64,000 nt of DNA from CAZSLZ01 sp964607865 (GTDB lineage: Bacteria; Vulcanimicrobiota; JAJTBE01; CAZSLZ01), in assembly GCA_964607865.1 (NCBI GenBank), contig CAZSLZ010000001.1, positions 14,459 through 78,458 on the forward strand, in the 5' to 3' direction. Numbering within the stretch: position 1 is the first letter of the stretch; each line of letters opens with the position of its first letter. Positions 52,205 through 61,000 of this stretch are shown here, piece by piece. The notes under the pieces are model-generated. The model saw only the letters and a list, made by a program, of their open reading frames with translations, was not told the DNA's origin and made no database searches. The translations under genes and the position numbers were made by a program.

Positions 52205-53563
52205 TCAGAATTCGGTTCGGCCGGTAAAATTGAATTTCTCAATGAATAATTTGGGGATAATTGTGGTTATGGGGAAATTAACAGAAAAATCCCGGAACCA
52301 GATGAGCTTTCTGTCCTGGGCTGCTTCTTTAACTGATTTTAAAGCTTCAATTATAGATTGGGTAAAACGCATATTGTGAACCCGGTGGGTAATTTTTCCG
52401 TTTTCCACCCAGAAGAAACCGTCCCTGGTCATTCCTGACAGGATGGTTTTCAGGGGATGAACCGTGGTAAGGTAATGAAATCTTTTTACATAGAGCCCGG
52501 TTCCCATTTTTTCAAACAGTTCCTCCTGGCTTGCTTTGCCGGGTTCCATTATAAGGTGAAAGCTGGCGCTGTTTGAAATTCCATTGCCCGGCGGAAGCCC
52601 GTGGCCTGTGGATTCTATACCCTGTTTCTGGGCCATGTAATTATTGTATGCCAAATCCCCGGTAATTACGCCTTTTTTTATGAAATCAACACGCTTTTTA
52701 GCTACCCCTTCGTAATCGAAAGGCATAGAAAAGGTGTGAGGATCCAAAGCATCGTCATAAATTGAAACCTGTTCGGGAAACAGTTTTTCGTTGACATAAT
52801 GAGGAACAAAACTTTTGCCTTCTTCGGCGGAGTTTATTTCAAATGCCATCTCTGCCAGGTACATAACCAGTTCGCTTACAGCATATTCATCCAGAATTAC
52901 TGGATATTCTCCAGGCTCCAGTTCTTTTACAGGATATTTTTTTGCTCCTTCCAGAGCTTCTTCTATTAGTTTTATGTGATCAATATCGTCAACGTTTCTT
53001 GAAGAGGCTGCGGCATAACCGTTTACATCATTGCCTGAAGCTATTACTGCAATGTTGGCTTTGGTTCCATTGAAGTATCCTTCAACTCCCTGGGAATTCA
53101 AGATTGCCAGTTCATTCTGGCCGGTGTAGAAGGCGCCGGACAGGGACAGCCTGTCTCCATGAGCCCGGCTGATCATATCCTGTATAACCAGAGCTTTTTC
53201 TTCCGCGGAAATATCCCGGGTGCGGGGAAAGAAAGACTTGAGTTTCTTGAATTTTTCAGGTTGGGGTATTTTTTTCAGATCGGGAATTATTTCCTGTTGT
53301 TTTGCTATTTCCATAGCTGTTTCCAGGGCTTTTTCGATTTTGCGGGGATGGAAATTATTCAGTTTGGTTACCCCGATTTTCTGGTTGTGGGTCACTTTTA
53401 TATATAATGTAGCATTTTCTTCGAAGGTATTTTGATGAATCTGAGAGTTGGCATATCGGGTAAGAAAGTGGTGATGTCCCATCAATAACAACTCGGTTTT
53501 ATCTGCATCCGATTTCTTCAAGGTATCCTTCAGTATTTTCATCGCTTTTTCTTTTCCTATCAT
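52205..53563 (-). CDS. TldE/PmbA-like subunit of the TldD/E peptidase
   Basis: Protein of 452 residues from the ATG at 53563, preceded by AGAGGTG. The frame runs 54 codons further upstream into tldD, but that part reads as nonsense, so the longer start was rejected. The sequence is typical of the U62 family ('ARYANSQIHQNTFEENATLY', 'GVAKKRVDFIKKGVITG', 'SGMTRDGFFWVENGKITH'), without the HExxxH metal site, as expected of the TldE/PmbA subunit. With TldD it forms a heterodimeric metalloprotease that degrades unfolded peptides and matures some modified peptides. No obvious precursor-peptide gene is adjacent. Confidence 0.9.
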   Translation of the reverse strand: MIGKEKAMKILKDTLKKSDADKTELLLMGHHHFLTRYANSQIHQNTFEENATLYIKVTHNQKIGVTKLNNFHPRKIEKALETAMEIAKQQEIIPDLKKIPQPEKFKKLKSFFPRTRDISAEEKALVIQDMISRAHGDRLSLSGAFYTGQNELAILNSQGVEGYFNGTKANIAVIASGNDVNGYAAASSRNVDDIDHIKLIEEALEGAKKYPVKELEPGEYPVILDEYAVSELVMYLAEMAFEINSAEEGKSFVPHYVNEKLFPEQVSIYDDALDPHTFSMPFDYEGVAKKRVDFIKKGVITGDLAYNNYMAQKQGIESTGHGLPPGNGISNSASFHLIMEPGKASQEELFEKMGTGLYVKRFHYLTTVHPLKTILSGMTRDGFFWVENGKITHRVHNMRFTQSIIEALKSVKEAAQDRKLIWFRDFSVNFPITTIIPKLFIEKFNFTGRTEF

Positions 53564-53600
53564 TTTACACCTCTGCTTTATTAAATGTACAAACTGAAAA

Positions 53601-55046
53601 TTACCACTCACCCACACCCATCTGGACGTTTCTGAAACGGGCTGTGGGGCAGCCATGGCCCACGTACATAACCTGCATGGGTTCGCCTTTACCACAGTTT
53701 GCCACTCCCCACATTTTCCAGTCATCTCTGTTGGTAACAGCGTCGCATGCTCTCCAGAAATCGTAGGTAATGCCTGTATAGGTAGGGTTTTTATATATGC
53801 CTTCGATGGCCCCGTCCTTTATTTTATAGCCGATTTCGCAACCGAACTGGAAGTTCAGGCGCTGCTGGTCAATACTCCAGGAACGGGTGGTATCGAACAT
53901 AATTCCTTCCTCGGTATCTTTGATGAGTTCGTCAATATCCCAGTCGCCGGGTTCCAGGTTTATATTGGTCATTCTTATCATGGGAATCCTCTCCCAACCG
54001 TCGGCGCGAACGGTTCCGTTAGATTCTTCTTCAAATAATACCGCAGTTTCTCTACTCATTAAATAATTTTTAAAAATACCTTCTTTTACAATGTCGAATT
54101 TCTGGGCGGGCACTCCTTCATCATCGTAGCCGAATGTTCCCAGTCCGCCAGGGCAGGTTGAATCCCCCACGATATTGACATTTTCAGACCCATATTGGAA
54201 TTCACTCCGTTTTTCCGGTGTGAGGAAGCTGGTGCCGGCAAAAGATGCTTCCATTCCCAGAACCCGGTCCAGTTCAATTGGATGCCCGCAGGATTCATGG
54301 ATTTGAAGGGCCAGCTGGCTTCCTCCCAATATGAAATCTCCTTTTTTATGGGGGCACTGAGGGGCGGTTAACAAGTCCACAGCTTCTTTTGCAATTCTCT
54401 GGGCATGTTTTTCCAGTTCCATGGCTTCTACAAATTCGTAACCCCTGGTTGAATAATCGCCGCCGAAAGAAGCGGGGTATGATCGTATCTGGTTTTCAGT
54501 TCCTTCTGATGCTACTGCCGAGATCCCGGCTCCGCACCATAAAATTTTCTGCTTAATTTCAGAACCTTCGGTTGACAGGAATTCCTTCTCCTCGCAGAAG
54601 GCAGAAAAATTGCCGATTCGGACCTTGATTTTTTTCTGTTGAGCCATGATTTCGTCGCAGGAAAGCAGCAGTTGAACTTTATCTTCAATGGGAATTTTGA
54701 AAGGATCAATTTTGTATGGAGTGGCAAAAGTGTCTCTTACTGTCGGGACCTTTGAAAGCATAACGTCCAGGACTTTAACCCTGGATGATGCCCGGGCCAT
54801 TTGTACTGCCCTTTCAGTAATTTGCCTGATTGATTTCAGGTCGCATTTGCTGGTGCCTGCAAAACCCCAGGCTCCCTGAAATAATACTCGTATTCCAATT
54901 CCAGTTGAAGCCCCCTGGGAGCAGGTGTTGACTTTTCCGTTCTTTGTTGATAAATTCTGGGTATTTCTCTGGATAAACCTGATGTCGGCATAACTTGCGC
55001 CCAGGTTTTCTGCATGTTCCAGCGCAACTTTTAATTTATCTTTCAT
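53601..55046 (-). CDS. tldD: TldD metalloprotease subunit
   Basis: U62-family protein of 481 residues with the active-site HExxxH motif as 'QIHESCGHPIELDRVLG' (H250, E251, H255), so it is the catalytic subunit. The N-terminal 'ASYADIRFIQRNTQNLS' and C-terminal 'WGVANCGKGEPMQVMYVGHG' are characteristic. Start: ATG at 55046 with AAGAGGT about seven bases upstream. It is the first gene of the run with tldE and the methyltransferase. The pair works in the cytoplasm. Confidence 0.94.
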   Translation of the reverse strand: MKDKLKVALEHAENLGASYADIRFIQRNTQNLSTKNGKVNTCSQGASTGIGIRVLFQGAWGFAGTSKCDLKSIRQITERAVQMARASSRVKVLDVMLSKVPTVRDTFATPYKIDPFKIPIEDKVQLLLSCDEIMAQQKKIKVRIGNFSAFCEEKEFLSTEGSEIKQKILWCGAGISAVASEGTENQIRSYPASFGGDYSTRGYEFVEAMELEKHAQRIAKEAVDLLTAPQCPHKKGDFILGGSQLALQIHESCGHPIELDRVLGMEASFAGTSFLTPEKRSEFQYGSENVNIVGDSTCPGGLGTFGYDDEGVPAQKFDIVKEGIFKNYLMSRETAVLFEEESNGTVRADGWERIPMIRMTNINLEPGDWDIDELIKDTEEGIMFDTTRSWSIDQQRLNFQFGCEIGYKIKDGAIEGIYKNPTYTGITYDFWRACDAVTNRDDWKMWGVANCGKGEPMQVMYVGHGCPTARFRNVQMGVGEW

Positions 55047-55270
55047 GTTGGTACCTCTTGGTGTAATTAAAATATATTAATTGTACTTTTCTTCTGTATT
55101 TTCAGTATTCCTTTAGTTGTTGAAGGAAATCAGGAAATATAAATTCGTTAACAATTATTTAACAATTAATAAAAGGATAAAAAGAGATAATATTGAATTT
55201 AAAGTTTTGAACAGATAGTAAATTCTTCTTATTTCAGGGTGGTTGTAAAAAATATTTTTATAACATGCCC

Positions 55271-55298
55271 TTTACAAAGAAGGAACTTGTGCTATAAT
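55271..55298 (+). promoter_or_regulatory. Extended -10 promoter of the SLH porin gene
   Basis: TTTACA (55271-55276), a 16-bp spacer and TATAAT (55293-55298), with TGC immediately upstream of the -10 (extended -10). The predicted start near 55305 gives a leader of about 208 nt. Confidence 0.7.
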
Positions 55299-55304
55299 GT
55301 CGAA

Positions 55305-55512
55305 TGTTAATTTTGTTTAGCCAGGTATTGTAAAAAATATCTGTTCAATCCCGGACAGGCGGGTTAGCCTGTAAGCCGGGGCGCTAAACCCGGGGGTAGA
55401 CCGGTATAAGGTAATGTCTAGAATGAGAAAACGAGGAAACTCATAATGATGGCTACCGATACCAGGGAAACCTCCAAATAATAACCAAAATATATTTAAG
55501 GAGGAAAAGGTA
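55305..55512 (+). ncRNA. Structured 5' leader of the SLH porin mRNA (class unknown)
   Basis: The leader is GC-rich and structured compared with its surroundings. A composite hairpin is clear: CCCGG, then CAGGC-loop-GCCTG, then CCGGG (about 55350-55380). Further on, TAGAC/GTCTA (about 55397-55420) and ATGAG/CTCAT (about 55423-55445) can form two more stems. CGGTA (from about 55402) can pair with TACCG (about 55454-55458), which competes with the earlier stem. The ribosome-binding site AAGGAGGA (55498-55505) is left free. The end 'GGCTACCGAT' recalls cyclic-di-GMP-I aptamers, but their conserved 5' core was not found. Confidence 0.45.
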
Positions 55513-57903
55513 ATGTTAAAGAAACTTTCATGGTTTCTAACAGTAGCCCTGGTCATCGTAATGATGGCCCCTGCCTTTGCAGCTCCTCTGTTTCCCGATG
55601 TTCCCGAGCAACATTGGGCAAGAGATGCAGTAGCTGACTTGGCAGCAAAAGGTATCCTTGAAGGATATCCTGATGGAACTTTCAAAGGCGACAGAGCCGC
55701 GACTAGATGGGAAATGGCAATGGCCCTGCAGCGTTTATTAGCAAAAATGGAAGCTGCTGATGCCAAATTAGCCAGCAAAGCAGATTTAGAAGCTTTAAGA
55801 GCTTTGGTAAACAATCTGAAAGACGAACTGGACGCTCTCGGAGTAAGAGTGAAAAATCTCGAAGAGAACGTTTCAGCAATAGACAAGAGGGTAACCGAGT
55901 TGGAAAGAATCACCTTCGAGGGTGACTTCGTAACCAGGCTGGTAACTCAGGGTCTCTACAATGATGGTAGAGTCGGTGGCGTATGGCAGAACGTGCTGGG
56001 TTCAAACGGCGCAATTGCTTTCCCCGCTTTTGGTAACTCTGGAACCATCGGTGCAATGGATCTGTTCAACAACAGGCCCTTGACCAACGGAACCAGCCTT
56101 ACCGCAAGAGCCAGGCTTGGCGTCAAAGTCAAAGTCAACAAAGATTGGGATGCAAAGATCAGATTTGCAGCATTCAGCTCCCTCGGCGACCAGATGGTCG
56201 GCGCTTATTGGGGAGTTAATGCTCCTTATCTTTCCAACCCCTTCGCTGGCAATGCAATTAATGCTCAGACCCAGGCAGCCAACAACACTCCCTGGACCCG
56301 CATGACCTTTGACCAGTTCATGATTGAGCACAAAAACACTGACACCAGACTGACTGTCGGCGCAATCGAAGAAACTAACTTTGATTCATTCATTCTCACC
56401 AACGTTCCTAATCCTGGAATCGATGGAAGAGTCAGAACCGACTATGAACATATGTCAAAAGAAAAGAAAACCAAAGTTTCAACATGGAAATATGTTGACA
56501 AAGGCGAAGACGAAGAACTTCCCTTCTATGGTTTCAAAGTAAGTGGCAATACTCACTTTATCACCGACGGTATGATGTGGGAAGCAATGTATTCCAAAAT
56601 GCCCGACATCAACGGCAACGGCTTATTCCCCGGAGTGGACGTAATGCCTCACCTGTTTGGTGCTAACCTGGGCTGGAAAGTAAAAGACCAGTATGCAATT
56701 AAGTTAAACTTTGCCCACATCAGCGAGTCTTCAACAATGCCTCGCGGAACTGACTGGGTAAGAGCTCCCTTAATGGCAGTTTATGGAATGGGCTTCTGGG
56801 TTGATCCTGCTGGACAGGGCGCACCCACTCCCATGAACCAGAACAACGTTCCTGGTGCTCAGATGATCGGAACTCAGTTACAGACTTCATACGGTCTGTC
56901 CTTCAACTACAGATTCGATCCCAGCGACATCAGAGTAGTATTGGAAGGCGCCGGTTCAAGCTACAAGCCTACCAAGGTGGCAGCTTTCAACTCAACCGGT
57001 TATCACTTCCGCGGTGGAATCGGCTGGACCAACCAGAAGAACACCCTGGACTTAGACCTGGAATATCTCTACACCGATCCTTACTATGATGCATTCCAAC
57101 TGGCTTATTCACCTGTCAACGGCCTGAACGGGCTGGCCTGGCAGTTGCCTACCTGGAGCTACTTCGGTGCTGGATATCAACTCCACGATTCAGATCTGGC
57201 CCCTAACAACAGACACGGCGCCAGATTCGGTGGCGAACTGAGATGGAACGATGGCAACGGCAGATTAAATGTTAGAGCTGGCTGGTTACAGCAGGCTAAG
57301 GCAACTGCTCCCATCGAGGACATATATGGAACCTATGTTGGTCTGAAACCCGGTTTCACAGAAACAATGTTCCCGATTCTCTACAACGCTGCTAATCCTG
57401 GAACTCCTGCTCCTGAAATTCCCAGAGGAAGCGTATTCCACCTGGGCGCTGGCGTTGACCACAAATTCAATCCCAGCCCCTTAAAAGGTCACCTGCAGTA
57501 TGACTACTACAACCACAAGAGAAACTCAAACGCTGCAGTAAATACACTGCAGGGACAGTGGAACACTGTCAACCTGAAAGAAAGCGTCCTGAAATTCGGA
57601 TTAAGCTATGCTTTCAGTGACAAGTTCAACCTCCGCGGTGGAGTGGATTGGGCAACCCTGAGCGGTTATCATCCGATGTTCAACAACTTTGGCTACAATG
57701 CTAACGTTGATGTCATTGACACAAGACAAATCGCTCCCTGGCTTGGCTTCGACTATGAAGTTGGCAAAAACACCGAATGGGCAGTTGACGTCCGTTACTA
57801 CAACACCAAGGACAACTTGGCTCAGGACTTCAACGGTGCATTCACCAATCCTTATTCCTTCAATGGACTTCAGCTGATGACTCAGTTCAAAGTCAAATTC
57901 TAA
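55513..57903 (+). CDS. SLH-domain outer-membrane porin
   Basis: Protein of 796 residues. Signal peptide about 1-23 ('MMAPAFAAP'). One S-layer homology domain (about 25-75: 'FPDVPEQHWARDAVADLAAK', 'GYPDGTFKGDRAATRWEMAM'). A coiled coil (about 80-125: 'LKDELDALGVRVKNLEENVS') follows. A long beta-barrel with alternating polar/aromatic strands runs to the C-terminal 'LQLMTQFKVKF'. This SLH-coiled coil-barrel plan is known from OmpM, SlpA and cyanobacterial porins, which tether the outer membrane to peptidoglycan and form pores. The strong promoter, structured leader, AAGGAGG ribosome-binding site and strong terminator mark it as a highly expressed monocistronic gene. Confidence 0.9.
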   Translation: MLKKLSWFLTVALVIVMMAPAFAAPLFPDVPEQHWARDAVADLAAKGILEGYPDGTFKGDRAATRWEMAMALQRLLAKMEAADAKLASKADLEALRALVNNLKDELDALGVRVKNLEENVSAIDKRVTELERITFEGDFVTRLVTQGLYNDGRVGGVWQNVLGSNGAIAFPAFGNSGTIGAMDLFNNRPLTNGTSLTARARLGVKVKVNKDWDAKIRFAAFSSLGDQMVGAYWGVNAPYLSNPFAGNAINAQTQAANNTPWTRMTFDQFMIEHKNTDTRLTVGAIEETNFDSFILTNVPNPGIDGRVRTDYEHMSKEKKTKVSTWKYVDKGEDEELPFYGFKVSGNTHFITDGMMWEAMYSKMPDINGNGLFPGVDVMPHLFGANLGWKVKDQYAIKLNFAHISESSTMPRGTDWVRAPLMAVYGMGFWVDPAGQGAPTPMNQNNVPGAQMIGTQLQTSYGLSFNYRFDPSDIRVVLEGAGSSYKPTKVAAFNSTGYHFRGGIGWTNQKNTLDLDLEYLYTDPYYDAFQLAYSPVNGLNGLAWQLPTWSYFGAGYQLHDSDLAPNNRHGARFGGELRWNDGNGRLNVRAGWLQQAKATAPIEDIYGTYVGLKPGFTETMFPILYNAANPGTPAPEIPRGSVFHLGAGVDHKFNPSPLKGHLQYDYYNHKRNSNAAVNTLQGQWNTVNLKESVLKFGLSYAFSDKFNLRGGVDWATLSGYHPMFNNFGYNANVDVIDTRQIAPWLGFDYEVGKNTEWAVDVRYYNTKDNLAQDFNGAFTNPYSFNGLQLMTQFKVKF

Positions 57904-57924
57904 GGAATATAGCCTGAATAATAT

Positions 57925-57957
57925 AAGCCCCGGACCGTGGTCCGGGGCTTTTTATTT
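57925..57957 (+). terminator. Strong intrinsic terminator after the porin gene
   Basis: AAGCCCCGGACC-GT-GGTCCGGGGCTT followed by TTTATTTTT: a 12-bp GC-rich stem with U tract. Confidence 0.95.
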
Positions 57958-58032
57958 TTCCAAATAAAGGAAACTAATTGACTAATATTTAATATTCAAG
58001 TAAGATAGAAATTTTTTAGACCAGGTGATTAT

Positions 58033-61000
58033 ATGCTTGGAAGTAGCAACATGTCAGGGCTGATTTCAGTAAATCCAGTAATTCAGAAACCCCTGAAGTT
58101 AGCTGATACATTTTATAATAGGGAAGATAACAAAGAAAAAATTAAAGAATACTTCTTTACGAATACTGCTAAAGAAGTCATTTCAGATATTTATGAATCA
58201 GTAAAAAATAGAAAATCAAGTTCTATATTATTAACAGGAAGGCCGGGGTTTGGGAAATCCCAGACTGCCCTTTCTGTAATTAATATGCTGGCGTATCCTT
58301 CCAAGTATCCCGTCATTGAATTACTTGATAAGAATGCACCTGATATTCCTATTAAGAAGATGAAAGAATCTATGGGAAGGTTCATGGTTGTCATACCTGA
58401 TGTTTCAGAGGATATGAACCAGACAATTAAGGAAGCTGTAAAGAAAACCCTGGATGTTAATAATATAATAAAAATAAATCCAGAAGAATATGAAAATTCC
58501 ATCGCTTTGATAGAGAAACTGAGTGAATATATCGAAGAGAGCAAAGACTGGAATGGGTTAATAATTGTGTTGGATGATGCAGAAGATCTACTGAGAAGTA
58601 TTGAAGATGGCCAGGTAAAAGAGAAATACAAGGAAATAAAAGATATCTTAGAATATATTAAGCTTGAAAGTTCATCTTTATTGTACTTGTTAACTGTTGG
58701 TTCAATGTTCCCCGGAGATTACATTTCGCCCACCGTTGAAGATGTAGCAAGGAACAAATTGAAACAGGAATTCGATAAATTCATATGGTCAAGTTATGAA
58801 ATCGAAGAATGGATTGAATTTCTGACAAAAAAGATTATTCATCATAGCTCCATGGATACGCTGAATTTGATGACAACTAACTCAGAGTTTCTAAAAATTT
58901 CCCAATATGCTATGGAAACCAAGGTTTTCAAGGAAAGGAATAAAGATACTCTAATAAATGAAATTTTACTTAAATCTTTCCCCCTGCACCCATTTACAAT
59001 GATTTTTCTTCCCCTGCTTTCTGAAAAAGTATGTAATAAAGATAAAAACCTGTTGTCATTTTTTAAAGATAATTCTCCGGGAAGTTTTCTTTACTATCTG
59101 GATACCTTTGGCATTTATCAGGCATCGGGAAAACTGTCAGTTTATACTCCTGACTTTTTATTCTCGTATTATGAGCAGGTAATTAAAGAAGCGGATAATA
59201 TGGCTCATGTTTTTGAAGCTGTTGAGAAAGCATATATGGTTTCAGGAAATATTCCCCTGGCCCGAAGGATAATTCGCCTGGTAGCAACTATGCAAATTAT
59301 TAATCATCCTGATTTTCGCCCATTCAAACGAAACATTATTGAGAACCTGTATATGGCTGCTAAAGATGAAAAGAAGTTTGATCCGGTTCTAATAAACATG
59401 GTGCAAAAGAAAAGTTTTGTTTTTGATAGTAAGAATCAGGAGATAAAATTACCCATTAAAAAATCGAGCGTAAAACTGGAAGATTATCTACCAAAACAGT
59501 TGGAAAAGATAAGTAAGCAATTATCTGTGGCAGATATTTTAAATCAGTATTATAGACTCAATCCGGTTTATGCTACTGAATATAACAAAGAAAGAAATTC
59601 AACCCGCAAAATTCTCAGAAGATATATTACTATTGAAGATCTCAGAAACGAAAGGTTTCCACATGAACTGGCCAGAAAGTTGGGGGCTGATAAACAGCAT
59701 TATAAAGGAGACGGCGCTGTGCTGGTTCTAATTTCCGACAGGGATACAGATTTGATGGAAGCCCGGCAGTTATTGGCAACATCTCCGTGGAAAGATTTCA
59801 CGAATATCATTGTCGCTATTCCTGTAAGGCCGGCAACTTTTGTATCTCTTCTTACAGAAAAAAAAGCCTTGAATATGCTGAAAAATGAACCTCCTTTTTC
59901 TGTTGCCGGGTCTGATGAAGAAGAGCTGGTGAAATCAAGGTTGGAAGAAATTAACCGGGAAATTGATGAAAGAATAGAATTTTACAACCGTCCCGACAGG
60001 CTTTATTGGTTTTACCTGGGAAATAACGTCACAGCTATGCGGGAGAAATCAATTAACGATCTTGCAGATGCATTAATGATTGAAAATTTCCCCTATACAC
60101 CCATAGTCAGCCATGAAGCTGTAGCCTCTATACAGGACAGGAAAGTTTATCGGGAGATAAGACGCAAGGCAATAAATAAGATTATTATAAGTTCTGATCG
60201 GATACTTCTTCACAGAGAAAAAAAAGAACCGGTGGATATGCTTATCAAGGCAGTTTTTGTTGACGAAGGCCTGCTTACCAGAATAAGGGCCGGGGACAAT
60301 TTTGAAGAATACTCCGTTGAAGGGCTTTCCAATAAAAAGACTCATCTTGCCGCCACCTGGAATACCTTGATGAGCAGAATGATTCAATGCAGTAAATCTG
60401 AACGACTGTTGCTGATTTTCAACGAAATGGTGAAAGATCTCCTGCAACCCCCTATTGGAATAACCCGGGGGTTGTTACAGGTTTTGATTGCTGCAATTTT
60501 TGCTCATTTCGATAAACAGATACAGATATTTGAAAATTTCAAGGAAATGCAACTTACAGGCAAACGTTCTTCTCTTAAAAAGGCTGCTATTGACTATGAT
60601 ACTATAAAGAAAATGGTGGAAGAGCCCAAGGATTATATTATAAGGTTTATAAAAACTTTTGAAGAAGAACAGGCATTCATAGAGCAGGTTATCGTTTTGT
60701 TTGGCGGCGTTACCGATCCCGATAAACCTGTCCGGTGGAAAGATGCCAGAAACACTCTTGTTGAATGGTTTGATACATTGCCACCGGTTACTGTTCTGAA
60801 TGAAAATTTCAAAGAGAAAAATATTGGTAATTTTATCAATTGGGTTAATGGCAATAGAGATGAAAGTCCGGATGTTTTCTTTCAGGTAAAGCTTCCTGCA
60901 TATTTTGGCTTTGATGTTAATGAGTTTTCTATTTCTCAGTTTTCTGACCGAGTTATTAATATTTTCAGGGATGTCAGGGATTATCTTGTAAGATATACTG

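Noticed and set aside
53564..53725. 54-codon upstream extension of the tldE reading frame
   Set aside because: It overlaps the tldD 3' end, its residues do not resemble the family, and a ribosome-binding site precedes the ATG at 53563.
55350..55470. Cyclic-di-GMP-I riboswitch in the porin leader
   Set aside because: Only the 3' 'GGCTACCGAT' stretch looks similar; the conserved 5' core and tetraloop-receptor parts were not found, so no class is assigned.
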